Both the position numbers and the translations under genes were made by a program. Of a stretch of 64,000 bases of DNA, positions 45,148-53,652 are shown in pieces (position 1 is the first letter of the stretch; each line of letters opens with the position of its first letter). Location: positions 1-64,000 of the forward strand of contig CP060502.1 of NCBI GenBank assembly GCA_024760545.1. Direction: 5' to 3'. This DNA comes from Nitrospira sp. (GTDB lineage Bacteria > Nitrospirota > Nitrospiria > Nitrospirales > Nitrospiraceae). The notes below the pieces were generated by a model. That model ran no database searches. It was not told where the DNA came from and saw nothing but the letters and a program-made list of their open reading frames with translations.

Positions 45148-45174
45148 GCTGCTGCCGGTTTCGTTGACACCACC

Positions 45175-45450
45175 CTACGCTCTTTCAGCTTGCCGTTCGA
45201 ACTCCATCGGACTGAGATACCCCAATGTGGAATGCCGCCGTCGGGGATTATAGAAGCGCTCAATATAATCGAACACGTCGGCTTTTGCCTGGTCTCGGGT
45301 CCGGTACGTGGTTCGCGCCGTGCGCTCGGTCTTCAGCGAGGAGAAGAAGCTCTCTACTGCCGCGTTGTCCCAACAGTTGCCGGAGCGGCTCATGCTACAC
45401 GAGAGGCCCTGGTCCGCCAGGAGCCGTTGAAACGGTTCGCTGGTGTACTG
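45175..45450 (-). pseudogene. IS3 transposase OrfB, C-terminal part
   Basis: Encodes YTSEPFQRLLADQGLSCSMS, SGNCWDNAAVESFFSSLK with the catalytic Glu, and RRRHSTLGYLSPMEFE. It continues directly from HSDRGSQ of the part at 46903-47193 once the IS30 insertion and one CTG are removed. Confidence 0.85.
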
Positions 45451-46902
45451 GGCGAATTCAACCGGTCGACGCAACACCTTTGATTGAGGAGGTGGTTATG
45501 GGGCGACCCGCGGGATGGATGCAAACGTTGACGGGGCGAGGCGCGAGGCGCTCACCGGGTGCCCCGTCGCATCGCAATGAGATGGAGCGGCGATTTTGGC
45601 TGGAGGTCGCGACTGGGATTACGAGCGAGGAAGCTGCCGAGATGATTGGTGTGTCTCCGGCGGTGGGAACGCGCTGGTTCCGCCATCGTGGCGGCATGCC
45701 ATTGTTCATGGCGAAACCGGTGTTCGGGCGGTATTTGTCGTTCGCGGAGCGCGAAGAGATCGGGCTGCTGCGGGCTCAAGGCGTCAGCGTGCGGGAGATC
45801 GCTCACCGTATTGGGCGCTCCCCCTCAACGGTCTCGCGCGAGCTGACACGCAACGTGGCCACTCGTGGTGGCCAACTCGAGTATCGGGCGTCGGTCGCGC
45901 AGTGGAAGGCAGAGATGGTGGCCAGAAGGCCGAAGCCGGCAAAGCTTGTGATTCACCCGCAACTGCGCCACTATGTGCAAGACCGCCTGGAAGGCAAGAT
46001 CCGTGACGTGGCTGGACGTGAGATGGCTGGCCCTCGACCGGCACCGTTCAAGGGGCGGAACACGCCTCATCGCGGCGACCGCCAATGGGTCACTGGCTGG
46101 TCGCCAGAGCAGATTGCCCGCCGGCTGCAGATCGACTTCCCGAACGATGAATCAATGCGAATCTCTCACGAAGCCATTTACCAGGCGTTGTACATTCAAG
46201 GCAGAGGCGCTCTCAAACGCGAGTTGGTGAGCTGCCTTCGTACTGGGCGGGCGTTGCGCGTGCCACGGGCCAGAGCACAGGCCAAGGCGTGGGCGCACGT
46301 CAGCGAGGAGGTCATGATCTCCAGCCGTCCTGCAGAGGCACAAGACCGCGCCGTGCCCGGGCATTGGGAGGGGGACCTAATCATCGGCCTGAACCGGTCT
46401 GCGATTGGGACGCTGGTGGAGCGATCAAGCCGCTTCACCATGCTGGTTCACCTGCCTCGCGAGAAGGGCTATGGGCTGATCCCCCGCACGAAGAACGGCC
46501 CCGCGCTGGCTGGCTACGGAGCCATCACCATGGCCAATGCGCTCAAGAGAACGGTGACAACCCTGCCTGCCCAGCTGTGGCAATCATTGACTTGGGATCG
46601 TGGCAAAGAACTATCCGATCACGCCCGGTTTACCGTTGAGGCAGGAGTGAAGGTCTTCTTTACTGATCCTCATAGTCCATGGCAGCGCGGCACAAACGAG
46701 AACACGAACGGACTTCTGCGCCAATACTTCCCCAAGGGCACCGACCTGTCTCGTTGGAGTGACCAAGAAATCCAGGCCGTAGCCCACACGCTCAACACCA
46801 GACCGCGGAAGACGCTTGGTTGGAAGACACCAGCCGAAGCCCTAAACAAGTACCTACAATTCGCCGGACAACCCAGTGTTGCGTCGACCGGTTGAATTCG
46901 CC
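45451..46902 (+). mobile_element. complete IS30-family insertion sequence with CTG target duplication
   Basis: 1452 bp. The terminal inverted repeats are about 27 bp and near perfect: the left end begins GGCGAATTCAACCGG and the right end closes CCGGTTGAATTCGCC. CTG directly flanks both sides (45448-45450, 46903-46905), a 3-bp target duplication. One transposase gene fills it. Intact ends and target duplication suggest a recent insertion into the IS3 remnant. Confidence 0.9.
45498..46895 (+). CDS. IS30-family transposase
   Basis: 465 residues from ATG 45498 with GAGGAGG upstream. The N-terminal helix-turn-helix is AEREEIGLLRAQGVSVREIAHRIGRSPSTVSREL. The DDE catalytic core includes PGHWEGDLIIG (first Asp), LTWDRGKELSDH (second Asp) and SPWQRGTNENTNGLLRQYFPKGTDL (Glu). 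Ends KTLGWKTPAEAL, typical of IS30. Frame intact; probably active. Confidence 0.92.
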   Translation: MGRPAGWMQTLTGRGARRSPGAPSHRNEMERRFWLEVATGITSEEAAEMIGVSPAVGTRWFRHRGGMPLFMAKPVFGRYLSFAEREEIGLLRAQGVSVREIAHRIGRSPSTVSRELTRNVATRGGQLEYRASVAQWKAEMVARRPKPAKLVIHPQLRHYVQDRLEGKIRDVAGREMAGPRPAPFKGRNTPHRGDRQWVTGWSPEQIARRLQIDFPNDESMRISHEAIYQALYIQGRGALKRELVSCLRTGRALRVPRARAQAKAWAHVSEEVMISSRPAEAQDRAVPGHWEGDLIIGLNRSAIGTLVERSSRFTMLVHLPREKGYGLIPRTKNGPALAGYGAITMANALKRTVTTLPAQLWQSLTWDRGKELSDHARFTVEAGVKVFFTDPHSPWQRGTNENTNGLLRQYFPKGTDLSRWSDQEIQAVAHTLNTRPRKTLGWKTPAEALNKYLQFAGQPSVASTG

Positions 46903-47193
46903 CTGACTGCCTCGATCAGAGTGATGCAACACCGCCTCGGGCTTGCCTCGCCGCCAGATCGCCATCACCAGAGCATCGGTGACCAGTTGCGTGGTCATCG
47001 TCGCCTGCATCGACCAGCCGACGACCCGTCGTGAGAAGAGATCCACCACCGCCGCGACGTAGAGCCAGCCTTCGGCGGTCCAGAGATAGGTGAAGTCAGC
47101 GACCCATTTGCGGTTGGCCGACGCGGCCGTAAATGTCCGGTCGAGCACATTGGGCGCGACGGCGTTTGTTGACCGCACGCCAGTATCCGAGGG
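46903..47193 (-). pseudogene. IS3 transposase OrfB, N-terminal/middle part
   Basis: Encodes APNVLDRTFTAASANRKWVA, DFTYLWTAEGWLYVAAVVDL with the first catalytic Asp, and HHSDRGSQ with the second. Homology stops upstream near 47193 and the IS30 element follows at the other side. Confidence 0.8.
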
Positions 47194-47559
47194 TGCCCCT
47201 CCCGCCACACCCCCCATGCCGACAGACACCAGCGGCCTGCCTCCTCTCCCTGCACAGCCATAGCCCATCGCCTGCGGCAGGCCCCGCACCGCGCGAGCCC
47301 GGAGGCTGGCATCTGAACACGTTCCTTGGTAAACAACTAAAGAGGTCACGCTGTTTGAGTAGGAGCACCATCTACCCCTCATATTTCTACCCACCACGCG
47401 TGCCCTCCCCTTTCGACCTACAGGACGTGACAGAAGAGCAACTCGCTCAGCGGCACGCCAAGAACAAGTAGCCTCGATGGGGGGGAACACCCTTCTTGTG
47501 AAGAATATCAGATTGCCTCCACACCCCCTACAGTCGGCAAATCAGCCCCAGGAGCGGCT
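47194..47559 (+). other. junction region, no gene recognised
   Basis: Proline/cysteine-rich spurious frames only. A short plus-strand tail ending EEQLAQRHAKNK at 47471 could be the end of a lost gene, but there is nothing to support it. Confidence 0.3.
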
Positions 47560-47565
47560 TTGCAC

Positions 47566-48384
47566 ATGGCTGATCCACATCACCCATTCCCCCTGCACGT
47601 GTTTCGCGATTTCTCCGCGCGTGAGATGACCCAGATCCTCGAGATCATGCACCACCTCTTCCATGCCCAGACGGAACAGGACATTCGACATATCCTGCAA
47701 CTCAAGCAGACGCTCCTCCCCTGTAACAAAATCGTGGCGGCCACCCTCTCACTTCCCGCCATGGCCACCCCCCATGACCATGCACCCTTTCACATCATCA
47801 ATGTCTCCTATCCCACCGCGTGGCTCACGACCTATCAGCAGCAGGGATACCACCGCTATGATCCGGTCATGCAACGCTGGTCGAGCACCCAACAGACGTT
47901 TGCGTGGGAACATACCATCCGCAAACGGATGGGGCCCAAAACCGAAGAAGTAATGGAAGAAGCCCGAGCCTATGACATTACGGCGGGCGCGATTGGAGGC
48001 AGGATTGATCGGCGACACCAGACCGGTGCATTCATCGCCTACGCTGGCGGATTGCACAAGGATAATCTGCGCTATTGCGACGTGATCGACTATATCAATA
48101 GCGAACTTGCCGCCGCGTTACTGCGCATCTGTCCGCCTCTCCTCAACCGCCCTCAACTCTCAGCGCGCGAACGGGAAGTATTGGAAGGGATCAAGGCGGG
48201 ACATGAAACACGAGCGATTGCGACCAGGCTCGGCATTAGCGAACGCACCGTCCGCTTTCATGTTGAACGCTTGCTGATCAAACTGCGCGCCAAGACCAGG
48301 GCTCAGGCCATCGAGAATTACTACGCCTCTCATGGGCCCTCATTCACCGCCGCGCAACACGTTCAGAAGAAAGACAGTGTCTAA
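47566..48384 (+). CDS. LuxR-type regulator with autoinducer-binding domain (LuxR solo)
   Basis: 272 residues from ATG 47566 (AGGAG at 47550-47554); a TTG at 47560 is also possible. The N-terminal autoinducer-binding domain shows the conserved pattern YPTAWLTTYQQQGYHRYDPVMQRW (Trp, Tyr and Asp-Pro of acyl-homoserine-lactone receptors) and WEH, GAIGG. The C-terminal helix-turn-helix is LSAREREVLEGIKAGHETRAIATRLGISERTVRFH. No luxI synthase is in the window. It is convergent with rep, so it may tie copy number or transfer to population density as TraR does on Ti plasmids (inference). Confidence 0.85.
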   Translation: MADPHHPFPLHVFRDFSAREMTQILEIMHHLFHAQTEQDIRHILQLKQTLLPCNKIVAATLSLPAMATPHDHAPFHIINVSYPTAWLTTYQQQGYHRYDPVMQRWSSTQQTFAWEHTIRKRMGPKTEEVMEEARAYDITAGAIGGRIDRRHQTGAFIAYAGGLHKDNLRYCDVIDYINSELAAALLRICPPLLNRPQLSAREREVLEGIKAGHETRAIATRLGISERTVRFHVERLLIKLRAKTRAQAIENYYASHGPSFTAAQHVQKKDSV

Positions 48385-48473
48385 CACTCCGTCATCGATG
48401 TCGACCCTGACGCGTCCGCCGAGACGAGCCCAGCCCTTTCCTTCTATGTTCCCCAGCCTGGCACGAGCGTGCG

Positions 48474-49886
48474 CTAACCCTCAGATTTCGGTTCGGAGCC
48501 ACTCCGATCCACCGCCGCTACGGCCCAGGGCACTTTCAACGTGGCCGCATCACGTTTCACGAGGTCATAGAGATAACTGCCTGGGTTGATCCGCTCGCCA
48601 CGGGCGACACGCTCCTTGACCTCATGGAACCGTCGCCAAATCATGACATGTGGCACCGAATTGATCGCACGTTGCCAGGTTTTCACCCAGATATGCGGAT
48701 CTTTGCGACGTCCCGAAAACTCCAAGATCAAGTCTAACAGTTTGGCGGCCGAGGCCGCCGTCTCCTCCGCGCTCCGGTTCTCAATCTGCGAATCGGCGAT
48801 CAACACCATCGGATCGCTCGTATCTTCGAGCATTTTCATCGCTGGCCGATCATCCCCGACGCCATAATAGGCCCGCCGTTCCTCTAGTTGCTGCTCCGCC
48901 TCCCGCCACGCCGGTCCGGCTTCCCACATCAACATATATTCCCGAGGCTTGCTCCCCTGGACTGGCACGAGATCCCATGAACTCAGAAACTGACGGGCCA
49001 TCAATTCCTCATGCGCCGGCCCCAATTGCTGACGGACTTGGGAAATCGCGGTATATCGAGTCAGCTCAAACCCCTCCACCAACTCCGAATAACTTTGCAT
49101 CGCGGATCCACCGCCCAGATAAAAGAGATGCGACAGCAACTGATGCAAGACCTTCGTGATATGGCCCTTCACATCTTGAAGCAGGTGATGATCGACCACA
49201 AAACAATTCCCCGCCAACAGACTCTCGCAGTACCAATCATCCAAATGTATCTCATAGCCGTCGAGGAGCAGTCCCTTCCCCGTCGCGGTCCCGGGCAAGG
49301 TGACGTTCCGAAGAATTCTCATAAAGGACGACCGAGGGGACTTCATCGAAACCTCGCCGGTTTTCCGTGTCTTGCCCGATCCCACGCCGATCATCAAGCC
49401 AGCAAGCCGCATCAAACACCGATTCAGTTCCTGATATTCCCGCCCCCCTTTTTCCTTCCCCGCCCGCTCCAGGACCTCGTGCCCCTGAAATCGAACCACC
49501 GGATCTAACGTACGGGACTTCTTGATCCGATCTAACAGCAGACCCTCTAACCCCAAGAACAACTCAAAATCCACGGCGGTGGGAAAGCCTAAGTCTCCCG
49601 ACGCATACGCGACCAAGGTCATTTTGCGAATCGTCCCATCCCGCCAGAGATACCGAACCATTTCCTTTTCATGGACCGATTTTTGAGAACGGCGAGAGGA
49701 CGTATTCGCGGACCAGAAATGCAGCGATCCCAGAATCCGTTCCCGCAAGAGATACTGAGAGGTTGCGTGTCCAAATGAAGGGACGAGTCTCCCGTAGGAG
49801 AGTATTTCGCGCGCATTCTCTGTCAGAGACTTTTGCGACTCAGCGTCCATAGCGCGTAACGTTCTTTCTTCTCTTTCGTTATTCAT
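48474..49886 (-). CDS. repA: plasmid replication initiator (RepA/RPA-like)
   Basis: 470 residues from ATG 49886 (a second ATG at 49850). The segment VRYLWRDGTIRKMTLVAYASGDLGFPTAVDFELFLGLEGLLLDRI plus YQELNRCLMRLAGLMIGVGSG is typical of winged-helix RepA/RPA initiators; the second winged-helix region and a long tail follow. Its upstream region (49969-50278) holds iterons and a DnaA box, and parB/parA lie beyond, strongly supporting the role. It should bind the iterons to melt the origin and control copy number. Confidence 0.75.
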   Translation of the reverse strand: MNNEREERTLRAMDAESQKSLTENAREILSYGRLVPSFGHATSQYLLRERILGSLHFWSANTSSRRSQKSVHEKEMVRYLWRDGTIRKMTLVAYASGDLGFPTAVDFELFLGLEGLLLDRIKKSRTLDPVVRFQGHEVLERAGKEKGGREYQELNRCLMRLAGLMIGVGSGKTRKTGEVSMKSPRSSFMRILRNVTLPGTATGKGLLLDGYEIHLDDWYCESLLAGNCFVVDHHLLQDVKGHITKVLHQLLSHLFYLGGGSAMQSYSELVEGFELTRYTAISQVRQQLGPAHEELMARQFLSSWDLVPVQGSKPREYMLMWEAGPAWREAEQQLEERRAYYGVGDDRPAMKMLEDTSDPMVLIADSQIENRSAEETAASAAKLLDLILEFSGRRKDPHIWVKTWQRAINSVPHVMIWRRFHEVKERVARGERINPGSYLYDLVKRDAATLKVPWAVAAVDRSGSEPKSEG

Positions 49887-49968
49887 AACGTAGAAAGGGA
49901 CAACTTCATCCTCGATTGACCGAGCAGAAAAGGCCTAATTTCAAGATGTTCACTCTACATCCGTGAAG

Positions 49969-50278
49969 TTCAATGACTTCCCGTCCCTTCAATCCCTTCC
50001 CGTTCAGATCTTCAATGACTTCCCGATCAAACCGGAAAAACCTTCAATGACTTCCCGCCTCATTCACCAGCTTCCCGTCCAACCTTCAATGAATTCCCAT
50101 GGCCCTGTGGATAACCTCCTCTGGCTCTACCATTACCAGGGGTGGGACCTGCCCTCCCACTCCCTAGAGAAGAAAATTCGATGAAAATTCCACGATGTAT
50201 CTTGTGAGATACAGAAGAGGGGTAGCCGAGATACAACGGGAATTCATTGAAACCTTTCCACCACGGGAATTGATTGAA
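49969..50278. other. oriV: iteron-type plasmid replication origin
   Basis: Iterons of consensus TTCAATGACTTCCCG occur at 49969, 49988 (degenerate), 50011, 50043, 50063 (degenerate) and 50085, spaced about 19-32 bp, mostly near two helical turns. Two inverted copies (CGGGAATTCATTGAA at 50237, CGGGAATTGATTGAA at 50264) face parB. A perfect DnaA box TGTGGATAA lies at 50106-50114 and an AT-rich stretch at about 50165-50200. Located between rep and parB. The layout matches theta-replicating iteron origins. Confidence 0.85.
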
Positions 50279-50310
50279 ACTTTCTACCACCGTCACAGAT
50301 CTACCATGGT

Positions 50311-51369
50311 CTATTCATGGCTACCCGCGTCAGCCACACGCCCAAACCGATCCAGAACCTCCAGAATTTGCTGAATCCCATCCCGGACACTCTCCACCTT
50401 ATCTTGTTGATTCGGGGACCAGCGAATCGCAGCCACCACCCCTTTACTGCCATTCTCCCCGCGCAGCGTCACCCGGATACATTGTGCCCCTTGATTAAAC
50501 CGCGGCCGGCGGTGAACCTCTTGCCGTATTTTCTCACTCGCCCAGCGGTCTTTCACGGCCTGCCGGGCAATCCGCTCCATCTTTGCCGGCTGATCCATCA
50601 ACGGCAGCAAGGCCTCCGCATGACGCGAGGTCATATCACTGCCGGGAGCAAACAGAATGTCGAGGACAGGGGGCGGAAGTTTGAGCAAACTCAATGCCCG
50701 CGAGATCCGGGTCTTATGACAGCCGACTTTCTCCGCTAGTTGAATCTGCTGATAGCCGTGGCGCTGAAGCAGCGCCTGAAAGGCGCGCGCTTCTTCGAGA
50801 GGAGACAAGTCCTTCCGAACCAGATTGTCAATCAACGCCTGCGCCGCCGCTTGACCGGTTGACGTCTCCCGCACCAGCGCCGGTATCGTTCCATGGCCCA
50901 ACAACTGCGTTGCGCGCCACCGCCGTTCCCCAGCAATCACTTCAAATTTCTCCCCCACCTGACGTACTTGAATGGGATTCAACACCCCATGCTGGCGAAT
51001 GGACTCCAACAACTCTTGATCCGCTTCTGGATCAACGACCTGTCGAGGCTGATCCGGACTCGGGACCAACCGATCGAGCGGAATCTCATAGACCTGCTCG
51101 GCAACCCGGCCGGGCAGGGCGCTCTCAGCTGGGACCGGCGCCGGCGCAATCCCTAACGATTCCGCAACTACCGCGCGCCGCTCCACGTCCTTCGTGCCGG
51201 AGTCTTCTACCGCTGAAGCCGGAGGCCCAGCGGTCCCCGGATCCTGAGGAGGCACTCCCAACATATCCCAGGTTGAAAAACGCCGGGCTTGACGATCAAA
51301 TCCCTGTTCAAGCTCGGCCAAATGTGGCGAGGGTTTCTTTGTTTTCGTCTCTTTCTTTGGGTGCGTCAT
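50311..51369 (-). CDS. parB: ParB partition protein
   Basis: 352 residues. ParB/Srx NTPase-like domain with IPLDRLVPSPDQPRQ, LLESIRQHGVLNPIQV and the GERRWRATQL box, then a helix-turn-helix region (YQQIQLAEKVGCHKTRISRALSLLKLP) and a C-terminal domain. CTP-dependent clamp that binds parS and spreads. Ends 59 bp from the iteron region; starts 2 bp after the parA stop, so the two are co-transcribed from upstream of parA. Confidence 0.93.
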   Translation of the reverse strand: MTHPKKETKTKKPSPHLAELEQGFDRQARRFSTWDMLGVPPQDPGTAGPPASAVEDSGTKDVERRAVVAESLGIAPAPVPAESALPGRVAEQVYEIPLDRLVPSPDQPRQVVDPEADQELLESIRQHGVLNPIQVRQVGEKFEVIAGERRWRATQLLGHGTIPALVRETSTGQAAAQALIDNLVRKDLSPLEEARAFQALLQRHGYQQIQLAEKVGCHKTRISRALSLLKLPPPVLDILFAPGSDMTSRHAEALLPLMDQPAKMERIARQAVKDRWASEKIRQEVHRRPRFNQGAQCIRVTLRGENGSKGVVAAIRWSPNQQDKVESVRDGIQQILEVLDRFGRVADAGSHE

Positions 51370-51371
51370 GG

Positions 51372-52202
51372 CTACGCCTCACTCGCCACCAGTTCATCGG
51401 CAAACTCTCGCAAGGGTTTCAAATGCAGCCGCTCCAGCACTTCCCGCCCAAACTGCATATAATCCCGCGCCCCGGTACTCTGACGATCCGATTGAAAGAT
51501 CGTCTTCTTCATGACCTCGGCATCCTGAATCCGCGCCGACGAGGCGATCGCCGTGTGAAACACCAACGGCCCAAACCGCTTTTCAATCGCGTTCCTCATG
51601 GCCTTACACACGTTTTTTCGGCCATCGTGCTTGGTAATCAATACTCCCAAACATGACAGATGCGGGTTCACTTCGTCTTGCGACACGTCCTTGATTACTT
51701 CTTCCAAATCCGCGTACCCGTCGAGACTGTATTTCGAGCCGCTTTCCATCGGCACGATGAAATGGTCGGACGCCACCAACGCATTGACTGTCAGGAACGA
51801 CAGACTCGGCGCACAATCGATCAAGACGATCTCATCTGGACCGATCGCCAATTGACTCAAGCGACGTTTCAGGGCGGACCCAGGGGTCAGCATATGAATC
51901 TTCTGGAGTTCACGATCCACGCGGGTCAACCCGACATGCCCATAGATCAGTCGCACGTCTTCTTCGATGGTCTCATGCCACGGCGCGGCCACCGTGCTGG
52001 CTTTGTCTAATAAGAGATTCGCGGATGTGAATTTTACTTCGTAAGGATCCATCTTTCCCAATGTCGTCGAAGCATTGGCTTGCGGATCAAGATCGATGAC
52101 CAACACAGGATGTCCCAGGCGGGCCAACGCCGCCGCCATGTTAACAACCGTCGTGGTTTTTCCGACTCCACCTTTCTGATTGATGACAGAAATAGTCTTC
52201 AT
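51372..52202 (-). CDS. parA: ParA partition ATPase
   Basis: 276 residues. Deviant Walker A KGGVGKTT (10-17), ALARLGHPVLVIDLDPQANAS and IVLIDCAPSLSFLTVNAL (Walker A' and B). No N-terminal helix-turn-helix, i.e. the short type Ib/chromosomal-like form, so autoregulation would rely on ParB or another factor. It moves ParB-bound plasmids over the nucleoid. The upstream 750 bp hold four GC-rich palindromes. Confidence 0.94.
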   Translation of the reverse strand: MKTISVINQKGGVGKTTTVVNMAAALARLGHPVLVIDLDPQANASTTLGKMDPYEVKFTSANLLLDKASTVAAPWHETIEEDVRLIYGHVGLTRVDRELQKIHMLTPGSALKRRLSQLAIGPDEIVLIDCAPSLSFLTVNALVASDHFIVPMESGSKYSLDGYADLEEVIKDVSQDEVNPHLSCLGVLITKHDGRKNVCKAMRNAIEKRFGPLVFHTAIASSARIQDAEVMKKTIFQSDRQSTGARDYMQFGREVLERLHLKPLREFADELVASEA

Positions 52203-52374
52203 CTAGTATGCCCTCCAAGCGATGACCACAATTAGACCGGGAAGATATACGTGTGAGGCGATAATTGCAACACCCAAGTCTAAGATAGGCCCAGTGTTTG
52301 TCGAACATGCAGTCATATGATCGGCATGACGCTAGACTTGCCCTATCGTAGATATCACGAGAAAAACATTTCTC

Positions 52375-52833
52375 AGTTGCGCGCGCGCAACTCGTCATAC
52401 CCTCCTCCCATTCCCACGACAGTCGTTAAGGCAGGTCGTCACCATCTAGCCCAGGCGTCCCACGCGCGGTCGAGGGAACTCTAGGGCTAACACGCCGGAG
52501 CAGTTGCGCGGGCGCAACTGAGAAAGATTCTATAAATCATACTTTCTGAACAAACATTGCACTATCGTGAGAGAAGCTTTCAACGCTTTTCATCATTCAT
52601 AGCAGCCGACGAGATCGCCAATGGAATGGGAAGAAGAGTTACGCGCGCGCAACTGTGAAAGATTGAATGTATTGAACAACGGAAGAGAAGTCGATGGCAG
52701 CTTGCATCTTTGTCGAGCGATAACCCATGCGGCATATTCATAGCGCGGCACTTGTCGGTTACGAGCGATGACGCGAAGATCGCCATCGTTTCTGAAGAAG
52801 TGGGAAATGATTCACAGTTGCGCGCGCGCAACT
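52375..52833. repeat. four GC-rich palindromes AGTTGCGCGCGCGCAACT (candidate parS/centromere)
   Basis: Copies at 52375-52392 (perfect), 52502-52519 (one central change), 52637-52654 (one change) and 52816-52833 (perfect, extended to 24 bp CACAGTTG ... CAACTGTG). Spacing 127, 135 and 179 bp. Flanks keep a GAAA-type side motif (AACTGAGAAAGATT, AACTGTGAAAGATT). They fill the otherwise gene-free 52203-52953 upstream of parA, where partition centromeres usually lie. Could alternatively be operators for the adjacent HTH protein. Confidence 0.75.
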
Positions 52834-52953
52834 GTGGGACATGGTCGTGCATCCTCGGCGGAGAACGAAGCATGTGCCGGGGAGTTCGCAGGGGAATGAC
52901 GATTGCGACACAGAGGAGACAGGCGTGGAGTGGCGAAGGGGCTGGCGTCGCGC

Positions 52954-53652
52954 TCAGACGACCGGATGAAACGAGAACGCATTCGGATGGTGTTTCTTCA
53001 TATAATGGTACATGCAGGACCGCATGACTTCGAAGAGCACCAGCTGATGAAAGAGGTGTTTCTCGACCGTGAGCCCCAGCTCCTGTAATCGGCTGATGAC
53101 GCGCTCCTCGAGTTCCTGCCGTTCCTTGGGGGGCAGGGACAGATAGGACAGTTCCAGTTTCTCGCGTTCCTCCGGCGTCAACTCCTTCAAGCGGTTTTCG
53201 AGTGAGCCGGTACTGCCCGCAACACGCAGCCGTGTACGCACCGGCACCGACCCTGGGAAGGTCTTCCGATACGTATACCACCGGACTTCATACTGCGCGG
53301 GCGTGTGCGGGCCTCCACGCGAGACGACATTGATCAGATCCACCTTGGGATTCGCCAGCGTCCGCAGCGCCGCCGTGACCGTCTCCTTGCTCAAGCCCGT
53401 CTTCTCCACCAACGTCCGAATCGTGATCCGCACGGTGCGGCGGCCGCGTGCGAGCGTCTCCTTCATGAGGTGGAGGAAAATCAGCTGCGCCGGCGCCCCC
53501 AAGGCCGATAATCCGCCATCGAGATACCGATGCAGAATGGCCAGATAGGCAAGGGGCGTCTCACAGGCCGCCCGCAGGTCCTCGTCTGAGATGCGTTCAC
53601 TGATGTGTTGGGTCGGGGCGTCGATCATCGTCTTACCATTCCGAGGGTGCAT
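52954..53652 (-). CDS. helix-turn-helix DNA-binding protein of plasmid partition/replication region
   Basis: 232 residues from ATG 53652 (alternative 53628). A winged-helix region (TVRITIRTLVEKTGLSKETVTAALRTLANPKVDLI) follows an N-terminal helical part (AQLIFLHLMKETLARG). The C-terminal half is charged and helical (LTPEEREKLELSYLSLPPKERQELEERVISRLQELG). No recognised family name. It reads toward the four palindromes and parA, so it may bind them or regulate the par operon. Confidence 0.7.
   Translation of the reverse strand: MHPRNGKTMIDAPTQHISERISDEDLRAACETPLAYLAILHRYLDGGLSALGAPAQLIFLHLMKETLARGRRTVRITIRTLVEKTGLSKETVTAALRTLANPKVDLINVVSRGGPHTPAQYEVRWYTYRKTFPGSVPVRTRLRVAGSTGSLENRLKELTPEEREKLELSYLSLPPKERQELEERVISRLQELGLTVEKHLFHQLVLFEVMRSCMYHYMKKHHPNAFSFHPVV

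Larger units (their letters stand above)
45145..47193 (-). mobile_element. IS3-family element remnant, split by an IS30 element
   Basis: The left boundary carries TGAGCTGCTGCCGGTTTCG, which resembles ends of IS3-family elements. OrfB is in two minus-strand parts (46903-47193 and 45175-45450) that join in frame when the IS30 copy is removed. The right side breaks near 47193 in the middle of orfB, so orfA and the other end are lost. Confidence 0.75.

Noticed and set aside
49969-50099. CRISPR array
   Set aside because: Repeat units are 15 bp with spacing of 4-17 bp and sit beside rep with a DnaA box; this is an iteron array, not a CRISPR.
52580-53281. 233-codon minus-strand frame over the palindrome region
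   Set aside because: Runs through the four palindromes and overlaps the HTH gene in another frame; low complexity and no start signal.
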